From Clostridiales bacterium (GTDB lineage: Bacteria > Bacillota > Clostridia > Oscillospirales > Oscillospiraceae), in contig JAAVHV010000019.1 in assembly GCA_014799505.1 (NCBI GenBank), forward strand, positions 1-60,586: DNA of 60,586 nt, in the 5' to 3' direction. The notes beneath the pieces are model-generated. The model was given only the letters and a program-made list of their open reading frames with translations, had not been told where the DNA came from and searched no databases. A program made the translations under genes and the position numbers. Below are positions 7,971 through 16,234 of the stretch, piece by piece. Position 1 is the first letter of the stretch. The number at the start of each line of letters is the position of its first letter.

Positions 7971-8678
7971 TCATGCATCAAATTGGAAGGGATTTCTGAG
8001 CGCATATTTTCCAAAGGTGCGCACCGCCATCCGATACATCGCCTTTGCGTGGATCCGATCATGCCAAATAAAGCGGCGCAGCACCTTTTGGACAGACCAC
8101 AGCTCGTCATAACTGCCCACAACGGCAGGAACCTGTAAGAAACCGCCGGACTGTTCCAGAAGCGCAAACCCTCTCCGGCGGCATTCCAGGATGGTGCCGG
8201 CGTTGTCCGCATCCACACCGATCTCTCCGAAATAATAGGAATTCACGTTTTTGGTATGCTCATACATCTCCTGAGCCGTCCGGGGAACCGCACCGTAAAA
8301 CGTATTGCGCTCCGGCAGACAGCTAGCATTTTTATCTGGAATAGAAGCATACAGCTTATGAAAATCTTCGGCCGATTTCAGGGCCAACGCTTTCAGCCTC
8401 AAATACGCATCCTCTGGCAGCGGCGCACGCTCTTCCTCGAACATGATGTCCGAATCAGCGTCCGCGATCTGAAGCCCGCTGGTCTTTTCCTGGGTAATCT
8501 CAATTTCAACGCTCTCTGGAACCGGCTCCCCGCTCCAACGCAGGTAGGACATGATCTCCTTCGGCATTTTCTTTCGCGCCAGCTCCTTGCTGGCTCCTCT
8601 TGTGTATGCCCCCACGCAGTTGACTGCGTACAGCAATGTATCGTCTCCATTGTGTTCCCAGGCACATTTTACCTTCAT
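7971..8678 (-). CDS. Uncharacterised protein, 235 aa
   Basis: I do not recognise a named family with certainty. The protein is soluble-looking, without signal peptide or membrane helices. The N-terminal half includes an acidic linker; the C-terminal half carries WHDRIHAKAMYRM, a histidine-containing helix reminiscent of DinB-like four-helix bundles, but the match is too short to assign. The ATG follows AGGAAGAGGACGG. It lies 36 bp downstream of a methyltransferase gene and is probably co-transcribed with it. Confidence 0.7.
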   Translation of the reverse strand: MKVKCAWEHNGDDTLLYAVNCVGAYTRGASKELARKKMPKEIMSYLRWSGEPVPESVEIEITQEKTSGLQIADADSDIMFEEERAPLPEDAYLRLKALALKSAEDFHKLYASIPDKNASCLPERNTFYGAVPRTAQEMYEHTKNVNSYYFGEIGVDADNAGTILECRRRGFALLEQSGGFLQVPAVVGSYDELWSVQKVLRRFIWHDRIHAKAMYRMAVRTFGKYALRNPFQFDA

Positions 8679-8714
8679 ATTCCGTCCTCTTCCTGTTGGA
8701 AAATATAAGTGAGA

Positions 8715-9512
8715 TTACTTTTCTCCCACAAATAATAGATGGTTGGTCATGCCCAGCAGCTCCGGCTTTTCGCAGATGTACTCATGATACCTCAGATATT
8801 GGGCATAGCTCTCGTCGTCCATGGCGTTGATTCGATCTGCCATCAGTTCGCTGACGCCATCAGCGGCCACCTCATGGAGAATTCGGATGCCGCCGTCCCG
8901 GAGCAGCCTGCGGCACTCGTCCACGGTGTGGAATACAAACGGAAAATCGTCCAGCCGGAAGGTGTCCTTATTGTAGTCGCCGGTCAAGAAATAGCCCGGT
9001 CGGTAGGAAAGCTCCGTTAAGAAAATCATATCATGGGAAATAAAGGCAAAGAAGAGCTTGCCGTCAGGCTTACAGACGCGCTTTGCCTCCGCGATGCACC
9101 GCAGCTTATCCTCCTCTTTATGCAAATGATACAGCGGCCCAAACAGTAAAACAGCGTCAAAGCTCTCGTCCCCATGCCGGCTTAAATCCACTGCGTTCCC
9201 CTGTATGAGCTCGATCTCGTCCTCCGGCCTGATCTTTTTGCGGAACGCCTTAATGTTATGGTCCGCCAGCTCCAGAGCCCATACCTTATATCCCTTTCTC
9301 GCGAAATAGAGGCTGTATTCCCCCGCTCCGGCTCCTATGTCCAGAATACTGGAACCAGGTTTCAGATAGCGCTCAATGTACCGGGTCGTGGTCAAAAACT
9401 CCACCCGCGCAGCCTTTGAACTGTTCAGACGGCTGTCCTCGTCAAACAGCTCATAGGTTTTCTGAATCTGTTCGATCTCGTCTTTTATCTTATAAATATC
9501 GTTGAAATCCAT
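8715..9512 (-). CDS. Class I SAM-dependent methyltransferase
   Basis: A 265-residue Rossmann-fold methyltransferase. Motif I ILDIGAGAGEYSLYFA lies at about 55-70, the acidic residue closing the next strand is in ALELAD, and the post-I region contains DAVLLFGPLYHL. The GPLYHL motif is shared with small-molecule methyltransferases of the UbiE/Coq5-like type. No substrate can be assigned. The start is the ATG at 9510-9512. It probably forms a two-gene unit with the downstream gene of unknown function. Confidence 0.88.
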   Translation of the reverse strand: MDFNDIYKIKDEIEQIQKTYELFDEDSRLNSSKAARVEFLTTTRYIERYLKPGSSILDIGAGAGEYSLYFARKGYKVWALELADHNIKAFRKKIRPEDEIELIQGNAVDLSRHGDESFDAVLLFGPLYHLHKEEDKLRCIAEAKRVCKPDGKLFFAFISHDMIFLTELSYRPGYFLTGDYNKDTFRLDDFPFVFHTVDECRRLLRDGGIRILHEVAADGVSELMADRINAMDDESYAQYLRYHEYICEKPELLGMTNHLLFVGEK

Positions 9513-9599
9513 ATCTTTTGCCTCATTTCAATAAACACAGGGAATAGAAGCCGCTGCTCTGCCCTATTCGGCCGCGAGCCCAATGGAAAAACAAAGGAA

Positions 9600-9702
9600 C
9601 CGGTCATTCGCTGAAGGGACGGCATTTGGCTTCGCCGAACGACTGTCCCGGTAGCCTTCGGCTACCCGGCGAACGATCGGTCAGGCAGTCCATAGGACTG
9701 CC
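9600..9702. repeat. Nested inverted-repeat tract downstream of tRNA-Gly
   Basis: Non-coding stretch made almost wholly of hairpins. An outer 14-bp pair (9600-9613 with 9667-9680, one mismatch when G-U is allowed) encloses GGGAC/GTCCC (9616-9620, 9645-9649), GGC-TTC-GCC (9628-9636) and GGTAGCC-TTC-GGCTACC (9650-9666). Next to it GGCAGTCC-ATA-GGACTGCC occupies 9684-9702. No convincing ORF. It may be a structured RNA tail or a repeat-element remnant. Confidence 0.6.
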
Positions 9703-9712
9703 CTGGTGCCCC

Positions 9713-9749
9713 AAAATAAAAGGACTGCCTATGGCAGCCCTTTTATTTT
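9713..9749 (-). terminator. Intrinsic terminator after tRNA-Gly
   Basis: A 17-bp inverted repeat with one mismatch (9713-9729 and 9733-9749), loop TAT, GC core and AT-rich arms giving a U tract on the minus strand. It abuts the 3' CCA end of the tRNA gene. Confidence 0.85.
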
Positions 9750-9823
9750 TGGAGCGGGTGAGGGGAATCGAACCCCCGTGTTCAGCTTGGGAAGCTGACA
9801 TTCTACCATTGAACTACACCCGC
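9750..9823 (-). tRNA. tRNA-Gly (anticodon CCC)
   Basis: The 74-nt minus-strand sequence begins GCGGGTG, pairing with CACCCGC at the 3' end, and the CCA is encoded. The anticodon arm TCAGC/GCTGA encloses loop TTCCCAA, so the anticodon is CCC, reading GGG glycine codons. The T arm contains GGTTCGATTCC and the D arm GTTCAATGGTAGAA. A single isolated tRNA gene with its own terminator. Confidence 0.96.
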
Positions 9824-9920
9824 AAGTGTATTATATTATATCAGACCCAGATGGAAAATGCAAGCATTTTTTGCTCGAGGGATTTCCAAATAATGTTTTG
9901 AAAGTTTTTACAAAAACCCC

Positions 9921-9949
9921 TTTACAAATCAAAAAAATATTGCTATAAT
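9921..9949 (+). promoter_or_regulatory. Strong sigma-A promoter for the 26-aa ORF unit
   Basis: TTTACA (9921-9926), an exact 17-bp spacer, and a perfect TATAAT (9944-9949) in an AT-rich stretch. This is among the best consensus matches in the window and is not associated with any annotated-size gene. Confidence 0.8.
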
Positions 9950-9980
9950 AAACAAGAAATAAATGATGGAGGTGATCAAA

Positions 9981-10061
9981 ATGAAGGTCTTCTATTCTGT
10001 GCCCGTTGATATCGACGAGTTGATCTTCGCCGGAGAGACTACCGTTCCCAGCGACCGCTGA
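9981..10061 (+). CDS. Candidate small protein, 26 aa
   Basis: ATG-initiated frame encoding a 26-residue acidic peptide that begins MKVFYSVPVDIDELIF and ends PSDR. A GGAGGTGA Shine-Dalgarno lies seven bases upstream, a near-perfect promoter precedes it by about 30 bp, and an intrinsic terminator follows at 10096. The neighbours tRNA-Gly and the BI-1 gene are on the other strand, so this is an independent transcription unit. No signal peptide, membrane helix or cysteine. I know no family for it; it could also be the translated part of a regulatory RNA. Confidence 0.6.
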   Translation: MKVFYSVPVDIDELIFAGETTVPSDR

Positions 10062-10095
10062 GCCAGACGGAATTTCAAAGGTCTAAGATTTAACT

Positions 10096-10121
10096 CGTCC
10101 CGTTTGGGACGTTTTTATTTT
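10096..10121 (+). terminator. Intrinsic terminator of the 26-aa ORF unit
   Basis: CGTCCC (10096-10101), loop GTTT, GGGACG (10106-10111), followed by TTTTTATTTT. Confidence 0.85.
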
Positions 10122-10128
10122 AGCTCGC

Positions 10129-10164
10129 AAAAAAGATGCCGCCTAAACAGGCGGCATCTTTTTT
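10129..10164 (-). terminator. Terminator of the his operon / BI-1 gene
   Basis: A perfect 16-bp inverted repeat (10129-10144 and 10149-10164) with a four-base loop and six-T arms, twelve bases beyond the BI-1 stop. Symmetric arms could also back up the terminator of the plus-strand small-ORF unit. Confidence 0.9.
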
Positions 10165-10175
10165 GGTTGTCTGAT

Positions 10176-10895
10176 TTACCGTTTCTGGCTCCGTCCCATA
10201 AAACGAAGCAGATAGAGGAACAGGTTGATAAAGTCAAGGTACAGCTGGAGGGCGGAGAAAATGGACGCCTTCTGGAGCATGGCCTCGTCGCCGTAGAAGT
10301 ACTCATAGTTGGCCTTGATCTTCTGGGTATCGTAGGCGGTGAAGCACAGGAACACCACGATGCCCACCATGCAGATGATTCGCTCCATGGCCGTGAAATT
10401 GATGAACAGGGACAGCAAATTCGCGACCAGCAGGAAGATGAGCCCGCCGATGAGCAGTGGGCCCAGCCGGGACAGGTCGGTTTTGGTGAACCGGCCGTAG
10501 AGGGCGAACCCGCCGAAAAACAACGCGGTCAGGGCAAAGATGAAAATCAGGTTTACCACGTCGAACACAACAAAATAGAAGGAAAACACCAGGCCGTTGA
10601 GGACAGAATAAGCTACAAACAGCGTCCGGGTGGTGCCCACCGAACGGTTCTGCACGTTGGTGGACATGATCATCACAACCGCCACCTCCGCAATCAGCAA
10701 GATATAGTGGACGTACGGGATGGCAAACAGATAGTACACCGTCTCAGTAAGGGCCAAGGCGGCGGCCAGTGCAAATGTGACCATCAGCCCCACAAACATC
10801 CAGCCAAAGGTTCGGGTTATATACTGATTCAGTGTCAATGTGTCTTGGGCGTAACTGCTGTCAAAATCATAGCGGTTAAATTTTTGTTCTTCCAT
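10176..10895 (-). CDS. Bax inhibitor-1 (BI-1)/YccA family membrane protein
   Basis: Integral membrane protein of 239 residues with seven hydrophobic segments, typical of the BI-1/YccA/YetJ family of pH-sensitive calcium-leak proteins. Family-like features are an early ITRTFGWMFVGLM helix and the C-terminal CFTAYDTQKIK with its conserved aspartate. The ATG at 10893-10895 follows AAGGAGA; a TTG two codons upstream is less likely. It begins two bases after the hisE stop and is the last gene of the his transcript, but has no known role in histidine synthesis. Confidence 0.9.
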   Translation of the reverse strand: MEEQKFNRYDFDSSYAQDTLTLNQYITRTFGWMFVGLMVTFALAAALALTETVYYLFAIPYVHYILLIAEVAVVMIMSTNVQNRSVGTTRTLFVAYSVLNGLVFSFYFVVFDVVNLIFIFALTALFFGGFALYGRFTKTDLSRLGPLLIGGLIFLLVANLLSLFINFTAMERIICMVGIVVFLCFTAYDTQKIKANYEYFYGDEAMLQKASIFSALQLYLDFINLFLYLLRFMGRSQKR

Positions 10896-10897
10896 AG

Positions 10898-11224
10898 TCA
10901 ACTCTCCTTATCCACTTGTTTCATTTGCTTCAGGTTGCCGATTTTCTGTGCCCGACGATCCAGCTCCGCCAGCACATCATCCAGCGGAATTGCTTTTTCC
11001 GCCATCATCACCATTAAATGGTAGATGAGGTCGGAGATTTCCCCCACCGTGTCGGCGGGGACATCGTTTTTCGCCGCGATGATGGTCTCCGCGCACTCCT
11101 CCCCCACCTTTTTCAGGATCTTATCCAGCCCCTTGTCAAAGAGATAGCAGGTGTAAGACCCCTCCTGCGGGTTCGTTTTGCGATCCAGAATGACCGCATA
11201 AAGCTGTTCAAGCGTCCTGTCCAT
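10898..11224 (-). CDS. hisE: Phosphoribosyl-ATP pyrophosphatase
   Basis: Second step of histidine synthesis: hydrolysis of phosphoribosyl-ATP to phosphoribosyl-AMP. 108 residues of the all-alpha MazG-like fold with EECAETIIAAKN and the ISDLIYHLMVMM helix carrying metal-binding acidic residues. I chose the ATG at 11222-11224, preceded by GGGAGG. A reading from 11371 would run deep into hisI. It is separate from hisI, not fused as in enterobacteria. Confidence 0.94.
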   Translation of the reverse strand: MDRTLEQLYAVILDRKTNPQEGSYTCYLFDKGLDKILKKVGEECAETIIAAKNDVPADTVGEISDLIYHLMVMMAEKAIPLDDVLAELDRRAQKIGNLKQMKQVDKES

Positions 11225-11252
11225 AGCATACCTCCCAGACTTGTTCCTTTTA

Positions 11253-11573
11253 TTATAACTCAATCTGATTGAAAAAGCAACTGTAAGCTCCAGTATGGCA
11301 GGTGGGGCCGTCCGGTACGCAGATGTAGAGCAGCGTGTCGGTGTCACAGTCGGTATACATCTCCCGAACATGAAGGAAGTTTCCGCTGGTCTCCCCCTTG
11401 TTCCAAAGCTTTTCCCGACTGCGGCTCCAGAACCAGGCGGTTTTCGTTTTGAGGGTCAGCTCCACCGCCTCCCGGTTTGTGAAGCCCAGCATAAGCACTG
11501 CCCGACTGTCCGCATCCTGGATGATCACCGGGATCAACTCCGATTTTTGAAACAGTTGGTCAAGGTCAAACAT
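11253..11573 (-). CDS. hisI: Phosphoribosyl-AMP cyclohydrolase
   Basis: Third step of the pathway, opening the adenine ring of phosphoribosyl-AMP. About 106 residues. Signatures present: VLMLGFTNREA, WFWSRSREKLWNKGETSGN, and the metal-binding DCDTDTLLY and CHTG cysteines. I start at the ATG encoding MFDLDQLF, six bases after AGGTG within the hisF end; an ATG two codons earlier would overlap hisF by one base. Confidence 0.94.
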   Translation of the reverse strand: MFDLDQLFQKSELIPVIIQDADSRAVLMLGFTNREAVELTLKTKTAWFWSRSREKLWNKGETSGNFLHVREMYTDCDTDTLLYICVPDGPTCHTGAYSCFFNQIEL

Positions 11574-11578
11574 ATCCA

Positions 11579-12334
11579 TCACCTCACCGGGATATTCCGC
11601 CCGCGGAGAAAGCTCTTCACCTGCGGCACAGTCAACTCGCCAAAGTGGAACAGGGACGCCGCCAAAGCCGCGTCGCAGTCCGTCTCCTCAAACACCTGGG
11701 CGAAATGCTCCAAACTGCCGCAGCCGCCGGAGGCAATCACCGGGATGGACACAGCCTGGGTCACCGTGCGGGTCATCTCCAAATCAAAGCCAGCCTTGGT
11801 GCCGTCCGCGTCCATGGAGGTGAGCAGGATCTCCCCCGCCCCCAGCTCCTGGCCGCGCTTTGCCCATTTTACCGCGTCGATTCCCGTGGGTGTCCGTCCC
11901 CCGGCCACCACCACCTCGTACCAGCCCTCCGGACGCAGGCGCGCGTCGATGGCCAGCACCACACACTGGGATCCAAACCGCTCGGCGGCACGGGCAATCA
12001 GGGTTTCATCCTTGACTGCGGCGGAGTTGACAGAGATCTTGTCCGCCCCCGCCCGAAGCAGCCGCTGGAAATCGTCCAGCGTGCGGATGCCGCCCCCTAC
12101 CGTCAGAGGAACGAACACCTGAGACGCCGTGCGCTCCACCACATCGGCCACGGTGTCCCGAGCGTCGCTGGTGGCGGTGATGTCCAAAAAGACGATCTCA
12201 TCCGCCCCCTGGTCGGAGTAGTATTTTGCCAGCTCCACCGGGTCGCCCGCGTCCCGGATGTTGACGAAGTTGACCCCCTTTACCACCCGGCCGTCCCGGA
12301 CGTCCAAGCAGGGGATGATGCGTTTGGCTAACAT
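11579..12334 (-). CDS. hisF: Imidazole glycerol phosphate synthase, cyclase subunit HisF
   Basis: TIM-barrel subunit that uses ammonia from HisH to make imidazole glycerol phosphate and AICAR. 251 residues beginning [20 protein letters not shown], which includes the catalytic aspartate; the second catalytic aspartate lies in [15 protein letters not shown]. The phosphate-binding loops LTVGGGIRT and PVIASGGCG are clear. The ATG follows TTGGAGGGG. hisF follows hisA after 58 bp. Confidence 0.97.
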   Translation of the reverse strand: MLAKRIIPCLDVRDGRVVKGVNFVNIRDAGDPVELAKYYSDQGADEIVFLDITATSDARDTVADVVERTASQVFVPLTVGGGIRTLDDFQRLLRAGADKISVNSAAVKDETLIARAAERFGSQCVVLAIDARLRPEGWYEVVVAGGRTPTGIDAVKWAKRGQELGAGEILLTSMDADGTKAGFDLEMTRTVTQAVSIPVIASGGCGSLEHFAQVFEETDCDAALAASLFHFGELTVPQVKSFLRGRNIPVR

Positions 12335-12392
12335 GAAAGCCCCTCCAAATAATGGTCAGTTTCCTTCTGATTTTTCAAAATCACCGCGATTT

Positions 12393-13115
12393 TTATCCCT
12401 GAGTTCCCGCTTCCCGGACGGCCTCCGCCAGATCCAGGGTGCCGGCATAATACGCTTTGCCGATGATGGCCCCGTAGAGCCCCATGTCCCGCAGACGCTT
12501 CACATCGTCCAGAGTGGTGACGCCGCCGGAGGCCACGATATGACAGCTTACCGCCTTTTGCAACGCCGCAAGCTGATCGAAGCTGGGCCCGGACAGCATC
12601 CCGTCAGTGGCAATATCGGTGAAAACGATCGTTTTTACTCCTTTTGCCTCCATGTTCCGGGCCAAATCAAGGCCGCTCAGCCCGGAGTCCTGCTCCCAGC
12701 CCGCTGTGCGCACCTGGCCATTTAAGCAGTCAATCCCTACCGCCACCCGACCGCCATAGCGCTCCAAGGCATAGTCCACCACCTCCGGATTTGTGACGGC
12801 GGCGGAGCCAATCACCAGCCGAGCCACACCCGCCTCGGCCACCGTGTCCACATCTTCACAGGTCTTGATCCCGCCGCCCAGCTCCACAGACAGGCCGGAC
12901 TGCCGGATCACCTCGCTGATATGCGGGAAATTGATCCGCCCGCCATGGCGGGCGCCGTCCAGATCCACCATGTGAATCCATTTCGCCCCCGCGTCAGCAA
13001 AGGCTTTGGCCGTCTCCACCGCGCTGTCAGCTACCTGGCTGACGGTGGAAAACTCCCCTTTTTTCAGGCGGACGCACCGCCCGTCCTTCATGTCGATTGC
13101 CGGCAATAAAATCAT
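12393..13115 (-). CDS. hisA: ProFAR isomerase HisA
   Basis: Amadori isomerase of the histidine pathway, a TIM barrel with half-barrel duplication. 240 residues. The first catalytic aspartate is in LLPAIDMKDGRCVRL, the second in FTDIATDGMLSGP; phosphate loops VELGGGIKT and VASGGVT match. Its ATG overlaps the hisH stop by four bases, so synthesis is probably coupled to HisH. Confidence 0.97.
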   Translation of the reverse strand: MILLPAIDMKDGRCVRLKKGEFSTVSQVADSAVETAKAFADAGAKWIHMVDLDGARHGGRINFPHISEVIRQSGLSVELGGGIKTCEDVDTVAEAGVARLVIGSAAVTNPEVVDYALERYGGRVAVGIDCLNGQVRTAGWEQDSGLSGLDLARNMEAKGVKTIVFTDIATDGMLSGPSFDQLAALQKAVSCHIVASGGVTTLDDVKRLRDMGLYGAIIGKAYYAGTLDLAEAVREAGTQG

Positions 13116-13720
13116 CGGTTCAATTCTCCAAAATTCTTCAGAATTTGCAGCCCCACCTCACCGCTCTTTTCCGGGTGGAATTGGCAGCCGTATACCCCGT
13201 TGTGGGACACTGCCGCCACCACAGACGGGCCGTACTGGGTGCGGGCGATCACGTCCTCTTCCCGCTGGGCATAGCCGCAGAAGGAGTGGACAAAGTATAC
13301 GTATGCTCCATCGTCCAGCCCCCGGAACAGGGGCGAGTTATTTTGAAAGGTCAGGCCGTTCCAGCCAATGTGAGGCAGCTTGAATTCCGTTTGAATCCGC
13401 TTCACACAGCCACTGACAAGTCCTAATCCTTCACATTTCCTCCCCTCTTCTCCCCAATCGAATAACAGCTGCATTCCCAGGCAGATACCTAAGATGGGCT
13501 TGCGTCCGGCCTGTTTCAGCACAGCTTCGGCAAGCCTCGTTTGCCGAAGCCTGTCCGCCGCGTCAGGGAACGCCCCCACCCCGGGGAGGATGATGGCGTC
13601 CGCCCGCTCCAGCTCCGCCGCATCGCCGGTGACCAGGGTGTCCTGACCGATGTATGCCATGGCGTTGGCCACACTTTTTAAATTGCCCACGCCGTAATCT
13701 ACAATCGCGGTATACCTCAT
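13112..13720 (-). CDS. hisH: Imidazole glycerol phosphate synthase, glutaminase subunit HisH
   Basis: Class I glutamine amidotransferase delivering ammonia to HisF. 202 residues beginning MRYTAIVDYGVGNLKSV. Nucleophile cysteine is in ILGICLGMQLLF (about 80-91); the His/Glu pair is in CQFHPEKSG near the C-terminus; PGVGAFPDA forms the oxyanion region. The ATG overlaps the hisB stop as TGATG. A longer in-frame reading into hisB is rejected. Confidence 0.97.
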   Translation of the reverse strand: MRYTAIVDYGVGNLKSVANAMAYIGQDTLVTGDAAELERADAIILPGVGAFPDAADRLRQTRLAEAVLKQAGRKPILGICLGMQLLFDWGEEGRKCEGLGLVSGCVKRIQTEFKLPHIGWNGLTFQNNSPLFRGLDDGAYVYFVHSFCGYAQREEDVIARTQYGPSVVAAVSHNGVYGCQFHPEKSGEVGLQILKNFGELNR

Positions 13721-14295
13721 CACAGCGCTCCTTTGGTGGAGACGACGCCGTCTCCCTCCACCCGCACGGCCTCCTTCAGCGCCAGCCCCAGGGATTTGAA
13801 CAGCGCCTCGGTGATGTGATGGGCGTTGTCTCCATATTCGCATTTCTGGTGCAGCGTGATCCCGCCGTTTACCGCGAACGCCCGCATAAATTCCACGGTG
13901 AGACAACTGTCATATCCGCCGATCATAGGCTGGGGCATGGGCGCGTCAAACACCAAGAAGGGCCGATTGGAGCAGTCCAGCACTGTCCGGCACAGGGCCT
14001 CGTCCATAGGAACAAAGGCCGAGCCATAGCGCCGGATCCCCTTTTTATCTCCCAATGCCTCCCTAAATGCCTGACCCAGCACAATGCCCACATCCTCCAC
14101 CGTATGGTGGCCGTCCACGTGTAGATCTCCCAGGGCGGACAACTCCAGCCCAAACCCGGCGTAAAAAGCCAGGGCGGTGAGCATATGGTCAAAAAAGCCG
14201 ATACCGGTGGACACGCTCACCTCTCCCCCGTCCAGGCAGAGGGTGAGGCTAATATCCGTCTCTTTTGTGGTACGCTGTATCGTCGCCTGCCGCAT
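13720..14295 (-). CDS. hisB: Imidazoleglycerol-phosphate dehydratase
   Basis: Mn-dependent dehydratase forming imidazole acetol phosphate. 191 residues, the monofunctional form without a fused phosphatase; the phosphatase step is supplied by the PHP protein at 52 kb. Metal-binding motifs HHTVEDVGI and its C-terminal repeat-like partner HHITEALFK are present, with FFDHMLTALAFYAGF upstream. Start ATG lies 14 bp after hisD with AAAGGAGG. Confidence 0.97.
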   Translation of the reverse strand: MRQATIQRTTKETDISLTLCLDGGEVSVSTGIGFFDHMLTALAFYAGFGLELSALGDLHVDGHHTVEDVGIVLGQAFREALGDKKGIRRYGSAFVPMDEALCRTVLDCSNRPFLVFDAPMPQPMIGGYDSCLTVEFMRAFAVNGGITLHQKCEYGDNAHHITEALFKSLGLALKEAVRVEGDGVVSTKGAL

Positions 14296-14309
14296 GGTAC
14301 CGGCCTCCT

Positions 14310-15596
14310 TTACTCAAAACGGACTTGTATGGAATTGGCGTGAGCAGTGAGCTCCTCGGATCGCGCCAAAGCGATGATTTCGTCCTTGACCTTGGCCAAA
14401 TCCTCCCGGTCAAACTCCAAAACGCTGGTTTTCTTGATGAACGCGTCCACAGACAGCGGGGAGAAAAACCTGGCCGTTCCCGAAGTGGGCAGCACATGGT
14501 CGGGCCCGGCCATATAATCGCCCAGCGGCTCCGGCGTATTCGCCCCCAGGAAAATGGCCCCGGCGTTGTGGAGCATCGGCAGCACCGCCCTTGGATCCTC
14601 CGTGACGATCTCCAGGTGCTCCGGCGCGATCTCGTCGGCCAGCCGGGCGCACTCCTCCATCGTCCGGCAGACGATAGCGCAGCCGTAGTCCTTCAAGGAC
14701 GCCTGAATAATCTCATTCCGGCTCAGATACCCCGTCTGCCGAACGATCTCCCGATCGACCGCCTCTGCCAGCTCTTGACTGGTGGTCAGCAGCACCGCCG
14801 AGGCCAGCGGGTCATGCTCCGCCTGGCTCAGCAGATCTGCCGCCACATAAGCAGGATCGGCGCCGCCATCGGCGATCACCAGCACCTCGGAAGGCCCCGC
14901 CACCATGTCGATGTCCAAGATCCCGTAGGCCAGCCGTTTCGCGGCCGCCACATAGGCGCTGCCGGGGCCCACCAGCTTGTCGATCTTCGGGATAAAGCCC
15001 GCGCCATAGGTGAGCGCCGCCACCGCCTGAGCGCCGCCTACGGCGATGGCCCGGTCCACCCCGGCCACCCAGGCTGCGGCCAGCACAGCGTCATTCAGAT
15101 ATTCTGTGGGCGGTGTGACCATGACCACCTCATCCACCCCAGCCACCTTGGCGGGCAGAACATTCATCAGTACCGAGCTGGGATAGGCCGCCCGCCCCCC
15201 AGGGACATAGACGCCTACTCGGCGCAGAGGCCGAACAATACGCCCAACCTTGCCGCCCACAGGGCTGCCCCAGCTTACCTCACCAAATTGGATCTCATCC
15301 CGCAGGCGGCTTTGATAGGCACGGATGTGATCCGCGCTTTTTTGCAGCGCGTTCAGCAGTTCCGGAGAAATATGCTTCGCGGCGGCTTCCAGCTCTTCGG
15401 CCTCCAACTCCCTGGGTTCACTCTTATCAAATTTCAGAGAGTATTCCCGCACCGCCTCAAATCCCCGGCAGCGTACATCGTCCATAATGGCGGCAGCGGC
15501 GCGGTTGATCTCCTCGCCGGTCTGCGCCGCCCTGGCCCGCATGGCGTCCAGCTGACGGCGCTCGGCGGAGCCGTCCGCTTTGATGATGGTCAGCAT
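14310..15596 (-). CDS. hisD: Histidinol dehydrogenase
   Basis: Zinc/NAD enzyme oxidising histidinol to histidine in two steps. 428 residues, full length. Conserved segments GVYVPGGRAAYPSSVLMN, IDKLVGPGSAYVAAAKR, DMVAGPSEVLVIAD, DLLSQAEHDPLA and the C-terminal MAGPDHVLPTSGTAR are all present. The ATG follows GGAGGGAAGGGT and overlaps the hisG 3' end by seven bases. Confidence 0.98.
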   Translation of the reverse strand: MLTIIKADGSAERRQLDAMRARAAQTGEEINRAAAAIMDDVRCRGFEAVREYSLKFDKSEPRELEAEELEAAAKHISPELLNALQKSADHIRAYQSRLRDEIQFGEVSWGSPVGGKVGRIVRPLRRVGVYVPGGRAAYPSSVLMNVLPAKVAGVDEVVMVTPPTEYLNDAVLAAAWVAGVDRAIAVGGAQAVAALTYGAGFIPKIDKLVGPGSAYVAAAKRLAYGILDIDMVAGPSEVLVIADGGADPAYVAADLLSQAEHDPLASAVLLTTSQELAEAVDREIVRQTGYLSRNEIIQASLKDYGCAIVCRTMEECARLADEIAPEHLEIVTEDPRAVLPMLHNAGAIFLGANTPEPLGDYMAGPDHVLPTSGTARFFSPLSVDAFIKKTSVLEFDREDLAKVKDEIIALARSEELTAHANSIQVRFE

Positions 15597-16234
15597 ACCC
15601 TTCCCTCCAATTCCCGCTCCACACGGGACAAAAAGTCCGTGATCTCATTTTTATACAGCTTCATAGACGCGGTGTTGACGATCAGCCGCGCCGACACCTG
15701 AGCCACGTCCTCAATGGGTTCCAAACCGTTTTCCTTTAAGGTGGCGCCCGTCTCCACAATGTCCACAATACCGTCCGCCAAGTCAAGAATGGGGGCCAGT
15801 TCCACGCTGCCCTCGATCTTGATGATGTCCACATCCATCCCCTTGCCCTCGAAGAAGGCCCGGGTGACGTTGGGATACTTGGACGCGATGCGGCGGGTCT
15901 TGTAGGTGCCATAGAAGTCGCTGCCCTTCTTCACCGCCAGGGCGAACCGGCAGCGGCCAAAGCCCAGATCCAGCACCTCGTAAAAGGCGCCGCCCTTTTC
16001 CAAAATGGTATCCTTGCCCACTACGCCCAGGTCGCACACACCATGCTCAACATAAGTAATCACGTCCGGCGCTTTGGCCAGCACCGCGTCCAGGGGATAG
16101 TTGGGCAGAGCATGGATGAGCCGCCGTCCCGGATTGCGCACCGGGGTGCAGTCCAGCCCCATGCCCTCGAACAGCTCCACCGATTTATCCTGCAAACGCC
16201 CCTTGGTCAGGGCGATTCTCAACCGTTCGCTCAT
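15590..16234 (-). CDS. hisG: ATP phosphoribosyltransferase, short form
   Basis: First committed step of histidine synthesis. 214 residues, the short HisG type without the C-terminal regulatory domain. LRIALTKGRLQDKSVELFEG opens the protein; the PRPP-binding segment reads DGIVDIVETGATLKENGL. Short HisG requires HisZ, encoded immediately upstream and overlapping by ATGA. Start chosen at the ATG in this overlap. Confidence 0.97.
   Translation of the reverse strand: MSERLRIALTKGRLQDKSVELFEGMGLDCTPVRNPGRRLIHALPNYPLDAVLAKAPDVITYVEHGVCDLGVVGKDTILEKGGAFYEVLDLGFGRCRFALAVKKGSDFYGTYKTRRIASKYPNVTRAFFEGKGMDVDIIKIEGSVELAPILDLADGIVDIVETGATLKENGLEPIEDVAQVSARLIVNTASMKLYKNEITDFLSRVERELEGRVC

Noticed and set aside
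9604-9901. Short frames across tRNA-Gly and the hairpin tract
   Set aside because: They read through a structural RNA gene and terminator and lack ribosome sites.
14265-15701. 478-codon plus-strand frame opposite hisD
   Set aside because: Antisense to intact hisD; composition is typical of a shadow frame.
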